Shown piece after piece: positions 47,801-62,800 of a stretch of DNA of 64,000 bases (positions are counted from its first letter, which is position 1; each line of letters begins with the position of its first letter). The notes below the pieces were generated by a model. It was given only the letters and a program-made list of their open reading frames with translations, was not told the origin of the DNA and made no database searches. The position numbers were made by a program, and so were the translations under genes. Where the stretch lies: the NCBI GenBank assembly GCA_903813345.2, contig CAIIXF020000002.1, forward strand, positions 11,738,150 through 11,802,149. Direction: 5' to 3'. Source of the stretch: Owenia fusiformis (taxonomy: Eukaryota; Annelida; Polychaeta; Sabellida; Oweniidae).

Positions 47801-50800
47801 ACGTTTTGTTTCGAGACTATTATGTGTATAAAACGTTTTATTTGAGGCTTTTCGTCGATTTACGTTTTGTTTCGAGGCTATTATGTGTATAAAACGTTTT
47901 ATTTGAGGCTTTTCGTCGATTTACGTTTTGTTTCGAGACTATTATGTGTATAAAACGTTTTATTTGAGGCTTTTCGTCGATTTACGTTTTGTTTCGAGGC
48001 TATTATATGTATAAAACGTTTTATTTGAGGCTTTTCGTCGATTTACGTTTTGTTCCGAGACTATTATGTGTATAAAACGTTTTATTTGAGGCTTTTCGTC
48101 GATTTACGTTTTGTTTCGAGGCTATTATGTGTATAAAACGTTTTATTTGAGGCTTTTCGTCGATTTACGTTTTGTTTCGAGGCTATTATGTGTATAAAAC
48201 GTTTTATTTGAGGCTTTTCGTCGATTTACGTTTTGTTTCGAGACTATTATGTGTATAAAACGTTTTATTTGAGGCTTTTCGTCGATTTACGTTTTGTTTC
48301 GAGACTATTATGTGTATAAAACGTTTTATTTGAGGCTTTTCGTCGATTTACGTTTTGTTTCGAGGCTATTATGTGTATAAAACGTTTTATTTGAGGCTTT
48401 TCGTCGATTTACGTTTTGTTTCGAGACTATTATGTGTATAAAACGTTTTATTTGAGGCTTTTCGTCGATTTACGTTTTGTTTCGAGGCTATTATGTGTAT
48501 AAAACGTTTTATTTGAGGCTTTTCGTCGATTTACGTTTTGTTTCGAGGCTATTATGTGTATAAAACGTTTTATTTGAGGCTTTTCGTCGATTTACGTTTT
48601 GTTTCGAGGCTATTATGTGTATAAAACGGTTTATTTGAGGCTTTTCGTCGATTTACGTTTTGTTTCGAGGCTATTATGTTTGTAAAACGTTTTATTTGAG
48701 GCTTTTCGTCGATTTACGTTTTGTTTCGAGGCTATTATGTGTATAAAACGTTTTATTTGAGGCTTTTCGTCGATTTACGTTTTGTTTCGAGACTATTATG
48801 TGTATAAAACGTTTTATTTGAGGCTTTTCGTCGATTTACGTTTTGTTTCGAGGCTATTATGTGTATAAAACGGTTTATTTGAGGCTTTTCGTCGATTTAC
48901 GTTTTGTTTCGAGACTATTAAGTGTATAAAACGTTTTATTTGAGGCTTTTCGTGGATTTACGTTTTGTTTCGAGGCTATTATGTGTATAAAACGTTTTAT
49001 TTGAGGCTTTTCGTCGATTTACGTTTAGTTTCGAGACTATTATGTGTATAAAACGTTTTATTTGAGGCTTTTCGTCGATTTACGTTTTGTTCCGAGACTA
49101 TTATGTGTATAAAACGTTTTATTTGAGGCTTTTCGTCGATTTACGTTTTGTTTCGAGGCTATTATGTGTATAAAACGTTTTATTTGAGGCTTTTCGTCGA
49201 TTTACGTTTTGTTTCGAGGCTATTATGTGTATAAAACGTTTTATTTGAGGCTTTTCGTCGATTTACGTTTTGTTTCGAGACTATTATGTGTATAAAACGT
49301 TTTATTTGAGGCTTTTCGTCGATTTACGTTTTGTTTCGAGACTATTATGTGTATAAAACGTTTTATTTGAGGCTTTTCGTCGATTTACGTTTTGTTTCGA
49401 GGCTATTATGTGTATAAAACGTTTTATTTGAGGCTTTTCGTCGATTTACGTTTTGTTTCGAGACTATTATGTGTATAAAACGTTTTATTTGAGGCTTTTC
49501 GTCGATTTACGTTTTGTTTCGAGGCTATTATGTGTATAAAACGTTTTATTTGAGGCTTTTCGTCGATTTACGTTTTGTTTCGAGACTATTATGTGTATAA
49601 AACGTTTTATTTGAGGCTTTTCGTCGATTTACGTTTTGTTTCGAGGCTATTATGTGTATAAAACGTTTTATTTGAGGCTTTTCGTCGATTTACGTTTTGT
49701 TTCGAGGCTATTATGTGTATAAAACGTTTTATTTGAGGCTTTTCGTCGATTTACGTTTTGTTTCGAGACTATTATGTGTATAAAACGTTTTATTTGAGGC
49801 TTTTCGTCGATTTACGTTTTGTTTCGAGACTATTATGTGTATAAAACGTTTTATTTGAGGCTTTTCGTCGATTTACGTTTTGTTTCGAGGCTATTATGTG
49901 TATAAAACGTTTTATTTGAGGCTTTTCGTCGATTTACGTTTTGTTTCGAGACTATTATGTGTATAAAACGTTTTATTTGAGGCTTTTTGTCGATTTACGT
50001 TTTGTTTCGAGGCTATTATGTGTATAAAACGTTTTACGTTTTATTTGAGGCTTTTCGTCGATTTACGTTTTGTTTCGAGGCTATTATGTGTATAAAACGT
50101 TTTATTTGAGGCTTTTCGTCGATTTACGTTTTGTTTCGAGGCTATTATGTGTATAAAACGTTTTACGTTTTATTTGAGGCTTTTCGTCGATTTACGTTTT
50201 GTTTCGAGGCTATTATGTGTATAAAACGTTTTATTTGAGGCTTTTCGTCGATTTACGTTTTGTTTCGAGGCTATTATGTGTATAAAACGTTTTATTTGAG
50301 GCTTTTCGTCGATTTACGTTTTGTTTCGAGACTATTATGTGTATAAAACGTTTTATTTGAGGCTTTTCGTCGATTTACGTTTTGTTTCGAGGCTATTATG
50401 TGTATAAAACGTTTTATTTGAGGCTTTTCGTCGATTTACGTTTTGTTTCGAGACTATTATGTGTATAAAACGTTTTATTTGAGGCTTTTCGTCGATTTAC
50501 GTTTTGTTTCGAGGCTATTATATGTATAAAACGTTTTATTTGAGGCTTTTCGTCGATTTACGTTTTGTTCCGAGACTATTATGTGTATAAAACGTTTTAT
50601 TTGAGGCTTTTCGTCGATTTACGTTTTGTTTCGAGGCTATTATGTGTATAAAACGTTTTATTTGAGGCTTTTCGTCGATTTACGTTTTGTTTCGAGGCTA
50701 TTATGTGTATAAAACGTTTTATTTGAGGCTTTTCGTCGATTTACGTTTTGTTTCGAGACTATTATGTGTATAAAACGTTTTATTTGAGGCTTTTCGTCGA

Positions 50801-53800
50801 TTTACGTTTTGTTTCGAGACTATTATGTGTATAAAACGTTTTATTTGAGGCTTTTCGTCGATTTACGTTTTGTTTCGAGGCTATTATGTGTATAAAACGT
50901 TTTATTTGAGGCTTTTCGTCGATTTACGTTTTGTTTCGAGACTATTATGTGTATAAAACGTTTTATTTGAGGCTTTTCGTCGATTTACGTTTTGTTTCGA
51001 GGCTATTATGTGTATAAAACGTTTTATTTGAGGCTTTTCGTCGATTTACGTTTTGTTTCGAGGCTATTATGTGTATAAAACGTTTTATTTGAGGCTTTTC
51101 GTCGATTTACGTTTTGTTTCGAGACTATTATGTGTATAAAACGTTTTATTTGAGGCTTTTCGTCGATTTACGTTTTGTTTCGAGACTATTATGTGTATAA
51201 AACGTTTTATTTGAGGCTTTTCGTCGATTTACGTTTTGTTTCGAGGCTATTATGTGTATAAAACGTTTTATTTGAGGCTTTTCGTCGATTTACGTTTTGT
51301 TTCGAGACTATTATGTGTATAAAACGTTTTATTTGAGGCTTTTCGTCGATTTACGTTTTGTTTCGAGGCTATTATGTGTATAAAACGTTTTACGTTTTAT
51401 TTGAGGCTTTTCGTCGATTTACGTTTTGTTTCGAGGCTATTATGTGTATAAAACGTTTTATTTGAGGCTTTTCGTCGATTTACGTTTTGTTTCGAGGCTA
51501 TTATGTGTATAAAACGTTTTACGTTTTATTTGAGGCTTTTCGTCGATTTACGTTTTGTTTCGAGGCTATTATGTGTATAAAACGTTTTATTTGAGGCTTT
51601 TCGTCGATTTACGTTTTGTTTCGAGGCTATTATGTGTATAAAACGTTTTATTTGAGGCTTTTCGTCGATTTACGTTTTGTTTCGAGACTATTATGTGTAT
51701 AAAACGTTTTATTTGAGGCTTTTCGTCGATTTACGTTTTGTTTCGAGGCTATTATGTGTATAAAACGTTTTATTTGAGGCTTTTCGTCGATTTACGTTTT
51801 GTTTCGAGGCTATTATGTGTATAAAACGTTTTATTTGAGGCTTTTCGTCGATTTACGTTTTGTTTCGAGACTATTATGTGTATAAAACGTTTTATTTGAG
51901 GCTTTTCGTCGATTTACGTTTTGTTTCGAGGCTATTATGTGTATAAAACGTTTTATTTGAGGCTTTTCGTCGATTTACGTTTTGTTTCGAGACTATCATG
52001 TGTATAAAACGTTTTATTTGAGGCTTTTCGTCGATTTACGTTTTGTTTCGAGGCTATTATGTGTATAAAACGTTTTATTTGAGGCTTTTCGTCGATTTAC
52101 GTTTTGTTTCGAGGCTATTATGTGTATAAAACGTTTTATTTGAGGCTTTTCGTCGATTTACGTTTAGTTTCGAGACTATTATGTGTATAAAACGTTTTAT
52201 TTGAGGCTTTTCGTCGATTTACGTTTTGTTTCGAGACTATTATGTGTATAAAACGTTTTATTTGAGGCTTTTCGTCGATTTACGTTTTGTTTCGAGGCTA
52301 TTATGTGTATAAAACGTTTTATTTGAGGCTTTTCGTCGATTTACGTTTTGTTTCGAGACTATTATGTGTATAAAACGTTTTATTTGAGGCTTTTCGTCGA
52401 TTTACGTTTTGTTTCGAGGCTATTATGTGTATAAAACGTTTTATTTGAGGCTTTTCGTCGATTTACGTTTTGTTTCGAGGCTATTATGTGTATAAAACGT
52501 TTTATTTGAGGCTTTCCGTCGATTTACGTTTTGTTTCGAGACTATTATGTGTATAAAACGTTTTATTTGAGGCTTTTCGTCGATTTACGTTTTGTTTCGA
52601 GACTATTATGTGTATAAAACGTTTTATTTGAGGCTTTTCGTCGATTTACGTTTTGTTTCGAGGCTATTATGTGTATAAAACGTTTTATTTGAGGCTTTCC
52701 GTCGATTTACGTTTTGTTTCGAGGCTATTATGTGTATAAAACGTTTTATTTGAGGCTTTTCGTCGATTTACGTTTTGTTTCGAGACTATTATGTGTATAA
52801 AACGTTTTATTTGAGGCTTTTCGTCGATTTACGTTTTGTTTCGAGACTATTATGTGTATAAAACGTTTTATTTGAGGCTTTTCGTCGATTTACGTTTTGT
52901 TTCGAGGCTATTATGTGTATAAAACGTTTTATTTGTGGCTTTTCGTCGATTTACGTTTTGTTTCGAGACTATTATGTGTATAAAACGTTTTATTTGAGGC
53001 TTTTCGTCGATTTACGTTTTGTTTCGAGGCTATTATGTGTATAAAACGTTTTATTTGAGGCTTTTCGTCGATTTACGTTTTGTTTCGAGGCTATTATGTG
53101 TATAAAACGTTTTATTTGAGGCTTTTCGTCGATTTACGTTTTGTTTCGAGACTATTATGTGTATAAAACGTTTTATTTGAGGCTTTTCGTCGATTTACGT
53201 TTTGTTTCGAGACTATTATGTGTATAAAACGTTTTATTTGAGGCTTTTCGTCGATTTACGTTTTGTTTCGAGGCTATTATGTGTATAAAACGTTTTATTT
53301 GAGGCTTTTCGTCGATTTACGTTTTGTTTCGAGACTATTATGTGTATAAAACGTTTTATTTGAGGCTTTTCGTCGATTTACGTTTTGTTTCGAGGCTATT
53401 ATGTGTATAAAACGTTTTACGTTTTATTTGAGGCTTTTCGTCGATTTACGTTTTGTTTCGAGGCTATTATGTGTATAAAACGTTTTATTTGAGGCTTTTC
53501 GTCGATTTACGTTTTGTTTCGAGGCTATTATGTGTATAAAACGTTTTACGTTTTATTTGAGGCTTTTCGTCGATTTACGTTTTGTTTCGAGGCTATTATG
53601 TGTATAAAACGTTTTATTTGAGGCTTTTCGTCGATTTACGTTTTGTTTCGAGGCTATTATGTGTATAAAACGTTTTATTTGAGGCTTTTCGTCGATTTAC
53701 GTTTTGTTTCGAGGCTATTATGTGTATAAAACGTTTTATTTGAGGCTTTTCGTCGATTTACGTTTTGTTTCGAGGCTATTATGTGTATAAAACGTTTTAT

Positions 53801-56800
53801 TTGAGGCTTTTCGTCGATTTACGTTTTGTTTCGAGACTATTATGTGTATAAAACGTTTTATTTGAGGCTTTTCGTCGATTTACGTTTTGTTTCGAGGCTA
53901 TTATGTGTATAAAACGTTTTATTTGAGGCTTTTCGTCGATTTACGTTTTGTTTCGAGGCTATTATGTGTATAAAACGTTTTATTTGAGGCTTTTCGTCGA
54001 TTTACGTTTAGTTTCGAGACTATTATGTGTATAAAACGTTTTATTTGAGGCTTTTCGTCGATTTACGTTTTGTTTCGAGACTATTATGTGTATAAAACGT
54101 TTTATTTGAGGCTTTTCGTCGATTTACGTTTTGTTTCGAGGCTATTATGTGTATAAAACGTTTTATTTGAGGCTTTTCGTCGATTTACGTTTTGTTTCGA
54201 GACTATTATGTGTATAAAACGTTTTATTTGAGGCTTTTCGTCGATTTACGTTTTGTTTCGAGGCTATTTTGTGTATAAAACGTTTTATTTGAGGCTTTTC
54301 GTCGATTTACGTTTTGTTTCGAGGCTATTATGTGTATAAAACGTTTTATTTGAGGCTTTTCGTCGATTTACGTTTTGTTTCGAGACTATTATGTGTATAA
54401 AACGTTTTATTTGAGGCTTTTCGTCGATTTACGTTTTGTTTCGAGGCTATTATGTGTATAAAACGTTTTATTTGAGGCTTTTCGTCGATTTACGTTTTGT
54501 TTCGAGGCTATTATGTGTATAAAACGTTTTATTTGAGGCTTTTCGTCGATTTACGTTTTGTTTCGAGACTATTATGTGTATAAAACGTTTTATTTGAGGC
54601 TTTTCGTCGATTTACGTTTTGTTTCGAGGCTATTATGTGTATAAAACGTTTTATTTGAGGCTTTTCGTCGATTTACGTTTTGTTTCGAGGCTATTATGTG
54701 TATAAAACGTTTTATTTGAGGCTTTTCGTCGATTTACGTTTTGTTTCGAGGCTATTATGTGTATAAAACGTTTTATTTGAGGCTTTTCGTCGATTTACGT
54801 TTTGTTTCGAGACTATTATGTGTATAAAACGTTTTATTTGAGGCTTTTCGTCGATTTACGTTTTGTTTCGAGGCTATTATATGTATAAAACGTTTTATTT
54901 GAGGCTTTTCGTCGATTTACGTTTTGTTCCGAGACTATTATGTGTATAAAACGTTTTATTTGAGGCTTTTCGTCGATTTACGTTTTGTTTCGAGACTATT
55001 ATGTGTATAAAACGTTTTATTTGAGGCTTTTCGTCGATTTACGTTTTGTTTCGAGGCTATTATGTGTATAAAACGTTTTATTTGAGGCTTTTCGTCGATT
55101 TACGTTTTGTTTCGAGGCTATTATGTTTGTAAAACGTTTTATTTGAGGCTTTTCGTCGATTTACGTTTTGTTTCGAGGCTATTATGTGTATAAAACGGTT
55201 TATTTGAGGCTTTTCGTCGATTTACGTTTTGTTTCGAGGCTATTATGTTGTAAAACGTTTTATTTGAGGCTTTTCGTCGATTTACGTTTTGTTTCGAGGC
55301 TATTATGTGTATAAAACGTTTTATTTGAGGCTTTTCGTCGATTTACGTTTTGTTTCGAGACTATTATGTGTATAAAACGTTTTATTTGAGGCTTTTCGTC
55401 GATTTACGTTTTGTTTCGAGGCTATTATGTGTATAAAACGGTTTATTTGAGGCTTTTCGTCGATTTACGTTTTGTTTCGAGACTATTAAGTGTATAAAAC
55501 GTTTTATTATAGGCTTTTCGTGGATTTACGTTTTGTTTCGAGGCTATTATGTGTATAAAACGTTTTATTTGAGGCTTTTCGTCGATTTACGTTTTGTTTC
55601 GAGGCTATTATGTGTATAAAACGTTTTATTTGAGGCTTTTCGTCGATTTACGTTTTGTTTCGAGGCTATTATGTGTATAAAACGTTTTATTTGAGGCTTT
55701 TCGTCGATTTACGTTTTGTTTCGAGGCTATTATGTGTATGAAACGTTTTATTTGAGGCTTTTCGTCGATTTACGTTTTGTTTCGAGACTATTATGTGTAT
55801 AAAACGTTTTATTTGAGGCTTTTCGTCGATTTACGTTTTGTTTCGAGGCTATTATGTGTATAAAACGTTTTATTTGAGGCTTTTCGTCGATTTACGTTTT
55901 GTTTCGAGGCTATTATGTGTATAAAACGTTTTATTTGAGGCTTTTCGTCGATTTACGTTTTGTTTCGAGACTATTATGTGTATATTACGTTTTATTTGAG
56001 GCTTTTCGTCGATTTACGTTTTGTTTCGAGACTATTATGTGTATAAAACGTTTTATTTGAGGCTTTTCGTCGATTTACGTTTTGTTTCGAGGCTATTATG
56101 TGTATGAAACGTTTTATTTGAGGCTTTTCGTCGATTTACGTTTTGTTTCGAGACTATTATGTGTATAAAACGTTTTATTTGAGGCTTTTCGTCGATTTAC
56201 GTTTTGTTTCGAGGCTATTATGTGTATAAAACGTTTTATTTGAGGCTTTTCGTCGATTTACGTTTTGTTTCGAGGCTATTATGTGTATAAAACGTTTTAT
56301 TTGAGGCTTTTCGTCGATTTACGTTTTGTTTCGAGACTATTATGTGTATATAACGTTTTATTTGAGGCTTTTCGTCGATTTACGTTTTGTTTCGAGACTA
56401 TTATGTGTATAAAACGGTTTATTTGAGGCTTTTCGTCGATTTACGTTTTGTTTCGAGGCTATTATGTTTGTAAAACGTTTTATTTGAGGCTTTTCGTCGA
56501 TTTACGTTTTGTTTCGAGGCTATTATGTGTATAAAACGTTTTATTTGAGGCTTTTCGTCGATTTACGTTTTGTTTCGAGACTATTATGTGTATAAAACGT
56601 TTTATTTGAGGCTTTTCGTCGATTTACGTTTTGTTTCGAGGCTATTATGTGTATAAAACGGTTTATTTGAGGCTTTTCGTCGATTTACGTTTTGTTTCGA
56701 GACTATTAAGTGTATAAAACGTTTTATTTGAGGCTTTTCGTGGATTTACGTTTTGTTTCGAGGCTATTATGTGTATAAAACGTTTTATTTGAGGCTTTTC

Positions 56801-59800
56801 GTCGATTTACGTTTTGTTTCGAGGCTATTATGTGTATAAAACGTTTTACGTTTTATTTGAGGCTTTTCGTCGATTTACGTTTTGTTTCGAGGCTATTATG
56901 TGTATAAAACGTTTTATTTGAGGCTTTTCGTCGATTTACGTTTTGTTTCGAGGCTATTATGTGTATAAAACGTTTTACGTTTATTTGAGGCTTTTCGTCG
57001 ATTTACGTTTTGTTTCGAGGCTATTATGTGTATAAAACGTTTTATTTGAGGCTTTTCGTCGATTTACGTTTTGTTTCGAGGCTATTATGTGTATAAAACG
57101 TTTTATTTGAGGCTTTTCGTCGATTTACGTTTTGTTTCGAGGCTATTATGTGTATAAAACGTTTTATTTGAGGCTTTTCGTCGATTTACGTTTTGTTTCG
57201 AGGCTATTATGTGTATAAAACGTTTTATTTGAGGCTTTTCGTCGATTTACGTTTTGTTTCGAGACTATTATGTGTATAAAACGTTTTATTTGAGGCTTTT
57301 CGTCGATTTACGTTTTGTTTCGAGGCTATTATGTGTATAAAACGTTTTATTTGAGGCTTTTCGTCGATTTACGTTTTGTTTCGAGGCTATTATGTGTATA
57401 AAACGTTTTATTTGAGGCTTTTCGTCGATTTACGTTTAGTTTCGAGACTATTATGTGTATAAAACGTTTTATTTGAGGCTTTTCGTCGATTTACGTTTTG
57501 TTTCGAGACTATTATGTGTATAAAACGTTTTATTTGAGGCTTTTCGTCGATTTACGTTTTGTTTCGAGGCTATTATGTGTATAAAACGTTTTATTTGAGG
57601 CTTTTCGTCGATTTACGTTTTGTTTCGAGACTATTATGTGTATAAAACGTTTTATTTGAGGCTTTTCGTCGATTTACGTTTTGTTTCGAGGCTATTATGT
57701 GTATAAAACGTTTTATTTGAGGCTTTTCGTCGATTTACGTTTTGTTTCGAGGCTATTATGTGTATAAAACGTTTTATTTGAGGCTTTTCGTCGATTTACG
57801 TTTTGTTTCGAGACTATTATGTGTATAAAACGTTTTATTTGAGGCTTTTCGTCGATTTACGTTTTGTTTCGAGGCTATTATGTGTATAAAACGGTTTATT
57901 TGAGGCTTTTCGTCGATTTACGCTTTGTTTCGAGACTATTAAGTGTATAAAACGTTTTATTTGAGGCTTTTCGTGGATTTACGTTTTGTTTCGAGGCTAT
58001 TATGTGTATAAAACGTTTTATTTGAGGCTTTTCGTCGATTTACGTTTTGTTTCGAGGCTATTATGTGTATAAAACGTTTTATTTGAGGCTTTTCGTCGAT
58101 TTACGTTTTGTTTCGAGGCTATTATGTGTATAAAACGTTTTATTTGAGGCTTTTCGTCGATTTACGTTTTGTTTCGAGGCTATTATGTGTATAAACGTTT
58201 TATTTGAGGCTTTTCGTCGATTTACGTTTTGTTTCGAGACTATTATGTGTATAAAACGTTTTATTTGAGGCTTTTCGTCGATTTACGTTTTGTTTCGAGG
58301 CTATTATGTGTATAAAACGTTTTATTTGAGGCTTTTCGTCGATTTACGTTTTGTTTCGAGGCTATTATGTGTATAAAACGTTTTATTTGAGGCTTTTCGT
58401 CGATTTACGTTTTGTTTCGAGACTATTATGTGTATATTACGTTTTATTTGAGGCTTTTCGTCGATTTACGTTTTGTTTCGAGACTATTATGTGTATAAAA
58501 CGTTTTATTTGAGGCTTTTCGTCGATTTACGTTTTGTTTCGAGGCTATTATGTGTATAAAACGTTTTATTTGAGGCTTTTCGTCGATTTACGTTTTGTTT
58601 CGAGACTATTATGTGTATAAAACGTTTTATTTGAGGCTTTTCGTCGATTTACGTTTTGTTTCGAGGCTATTATGTGTATAAAACGTTTTATTTGAGGCTT
58701 TTCGTCGATTTACGTTTTGTTTCGAGGCTATTATGTGTATAAAACGTTTTATTTGAGGCTTTTCGTCGATTTACGTTTTGTTTCGAGGCTATTATGTGTA
58801 TAAAACGTTTTATTTGAGGCTTTTCGTCGATTTACGTTTTGTTTCGAGGCTATTATGTGTATAAAACGTTTTATTTGAGGCTTTTCGTCGATTTACGTTT
58901 TGTTTCGAGACTATTATGTGTATAAAACGTTTTATTTGAGGCTTTTCGTCGATTTACGTTTTGTTTCGAGACTATTATGTGTATAAAACGTTTTATTTGA
59001 GGCTTTTCGGCGATTTACGTTTTGTTTCGAGGCTATTATGTGTATAGAACGTTTTATTTGAGGCTTTTCGTCGATTTACGTTTTGTTTCGAGGCTATTAT
59101 GTGTATAAAACGTTTTATTTGAGGCTTTTCGTCGATTTACGTTTTGTTTCGAGACTATTATGTGTATAAAACGTTTTATTTGAGGCTTTTCGTCGATTTA
59201 CGTTTTGTTTCGAGGCTATTATGTGTATAAAACGTTTTATTTGAGGCTTTTCGTCGATTTACGTTTTGTTTCGAGGCTATTATGTGTATAAAACGTTTTA
59301 TTTGAGGCTTTTCGTCGATTTACGTTTTGTTTCGAGACTATTATGTGTATAAAACGTTTTATTTGAGGCTTTTCGTCGATTTACGTTTTGTGTCGAGGCT
59401 ATTATGTGTATAAAACGTTTTATTTGAGGCTTTTCGTCGATTTACGTTTTGTTTCGAGGCTATTATGTGTATAAAACGTTTTATTTGAGGCTTTTCGTCG
59501 ATTTACGTTTTGTTTCGAGGCTATTATATGTATAAAACGTTTTATTTGAGGCTTTTCGTCGATTTACGTTTTGTTCCGAGACTATTATGTGTATAAAACG
59601 TTTTATTTGAGGCTTTTCGTCGATTTACGTTTTGTTTCGAGGCTATTATGTGTATAAAACGTTTTATTTGAGGCTTTTCGTCGATTTACGTTTTGTTTCG
59701 AGGCTATTATGTGTATAAAACGTTTTATTTGAGGCTTTTCGTCGATTTACGTTTTGTTTCGAGACTATTATGTGTATAAAACGTTTTATTTGAGGCTTTT

Positions 59801-62800
59801 CGTCGATTTACGTTTTGTTTCGAGACTATTATGTGTATAAAACGTTTTATTTGAGGCTTTTCGTCGATTTACGTTTTGTTTCGAGGCTATTATGTGTATA
59901 AAACGTTTTATTTGAGGCTTTTCGTCGATTTACGTTTTGTTTCGAGGCTATTATGTTGTAAAACGTTTTATTTGAGGCTTTTCGTCGATTTACGTTTTGT
60001 TTCGAGGCTATTATGTGTATAAAACGTTTTATTTGAGGCTTTTCGTCGATTTACGTTTTGTTTCGAGGCTATTATGTTGTATAAAACGTTTTATTTGAGG
60101 CTTTTCGTCGATTTACGTTTTGTTTCGAGGCTATTATGTGTATAAAACGTTTTATTTGAGGCTTTTCGTCGATTTACGTTTTGTTTCGAGACTATTATGT
60201 GTATAAAACGTTTTATTTGAGGCTTTTCGTCGATTTACGTTTTGTTTCGAGGCTATTATGTGTATAAAACGTTTTATTTGAGGCTTTTCGTCGATTTACG
60301 TTTTGTTTCGAGACTATTATGTGTATAAAACGTTTTATTTGAGGCTTTTCGTCGATTTACGTTTTGTTTCGAGGCTATTATGTGTATAAAACGTTTTATT
60401 TGAGGCTTTTCGTCGATTTACGTTTTGTTTCGAGGCTATTATGTGTATAAAACGTTTTATTTGAGGCTTTTCGTCGATTTACGTTTTGTTTCGAGGCTAT
60501 TATGTGTATAAAACGTTTTATTTGAGGCTTTTCGTCGATTTACGTTTTGTTTCGAGGACTATTATGTGTATAAAACGTTTTATTTGAGGCTTTTCGTCGA
60601 TTTACGTTTTGTTTCGAGGCTATTATGTGTATAAAACGTTTTATTTGAGGCTTTTCGTCGATTTACGTTTTGTTTCGAGACTATTATGTGTATAAAACGT
60701 TTTATTTGAGGCTTTTCGTCGATTTACGTTTTGTTTCGAGGCTATTATGTGTATAAAACGTTTTATTTGAGGCTTTTCGTCGATTTACGTTTTGTTTCGA
60801 GACTATTATGTGTATAAAACGTTTTATTTGAGGCTTTTCGTCGATTTACGTTTTGTTTCGAGGCTATTATGTGTATAAAACGTTTTATTTGAGGCTTTTC
60901 GTCGATTTACGTTTTGTTTCGAGGCTATTATGTGTATAAAACGTTTTATTTGAGGCTTTTCGTCGATTTACGTTTTGTTTCGAGACTATTATGTGTATAA
61001 AACGTTTTATTTGAGGCTTTTCGTCGATTTACGTTTTGTTTCGAGGCTATTATGTGTATAAAACGTTTTATTTGAGGCTTTTCGTCGATTTACGTTTTGT
61101 TTCGAGGCTATTATGTGTATAAAACGTTTTATTTGAGGCTTTTCGTCGATTTACGTTTTGTTTCGAGGCTATTATGTTGTAAAACGTTTTATTTGAGGCT
61201 TTTCGTCGATTTACGTTTTGTTTCGAGGCTATTATGTGTATAAAACGGTTTATTTGAGGCTTTTCGTCGATTTACGTTTTGTTTCGAGGCTATTATGTTG
61301 TATAAAACGTTTTATTTGAGGCTTTTCGTCGATTTACGTTTTGTTTCGAGGCTATTATGTGTATAAAACGTTTTATTTGAGGCTTTTCGTCGATTTACGT
61401 TTTGTTTCGAGACTATTATGTGTATAAAACGTTTTATTTGAGGCTTTTCGTCGATTTACGTTTTGTTTCGAGGCTATTATGTGTATAAAACGTTTTATTT
61501 GAGGCTTTTCGTCGATTTACGTTTTGTTTCGAGGCTATTATGTGTATAAAACGTTTTATTTGAGGCTTTTCGTCGATTTACGTTTTGTTTCGAGGCTATT
61601 ATGTGTATAAAACGTTTTATTTGAGGCTTTTCGTCGATTTACGTTTTGTTTCGAGACTATTATGTGTATAAAACGTTTTATTTGAGGCTTTTCGTCGATT
61701 TACGTTTTGTTTCGAGGCTATTATGTGTATAAAACGTTTTATTTGAGGCTTTTCGTCGATTTACGTTTTGTTTCGAGACTATTATGTGTATAAAACGTTT
61801 TATTTGAGGCTTTTCGTCGATTTACATTTTGTTTCGAGACTATTATGTGTATAAAACGTTTTATTTGAGGCTTTTCGTCGATTTACGTTTTGTTTCGAGG
61901 CTATTATGTGTATAAAACGTTTTATTTGAGGCTTTTCGTCGATTTACGTTTTGTTTCGAGACTATTATGTGTATAAAACGTTTTATTTGAGGCTTTTCGT
62001 CGATTTACGTTTTGTTTCGAGACTATTATGTGTATAAAACGTTTTATTTGAGGCTTTTCGTCGATTTACGTTTTGTTTCGAGGCTATTATGTGTATAAAA
62101 CGTTTTATTTGAGGCTTTTCGTCGATTTACGTTTTGTTTCGAGACTATTATGTGTATAAAACGTTTTATTTGAGGCTTTTCGTCGATTTACAGTTTTGTT
62201 TCGAGGACTATTATGTGTATAAAACGTTTTATTTGAGGCTTTTCGTCGATTTACGTTTTGTTTCGAGGCTATTATGTGTATAAAACGTTTTATTTGAGGC
62301 TTTTCGTCGATTTACGTTTTGTTTCGAGACTATTATGTGTATAAAACGTTTTATTTGAGGCTTTTCGTCGATTTACGTTTTGTTTCGAGGCTATTATGTG
62401 TATAAAACGTTTTATTTGAGGCTTTTCGTCGATTTACGTTTTGTTTCGAGACTATTATGTGTATAAAACGTTTTATTTGAGGCTTTTCGTCGATTTACGT
62501 TTTGTTTCGAGACTATTATGTGTATAAAACGTTTTATTTGAGGCTTTTCGTCGATTTACGTTTTGTTTCGAGGCTATTATGTGTATAAAACGTTTTATTT
62601 GAGGCTTTTCGTCGATTTACGTTTTGTTTCGAGGCTATTATGTGTATAAAACGTTTTATTTGAGGCTTTTCGTCGATTTACGTTTTGTTTCGAGGACTAT
62701 TATGTGTATATAACGTTTTATTTGAGGCTTTTCGTCGATTTACGTTTTGTTTCGAGGACTATTATGTGTATAAAACGTTTTATTTGAGGCTTTTCGTCGA

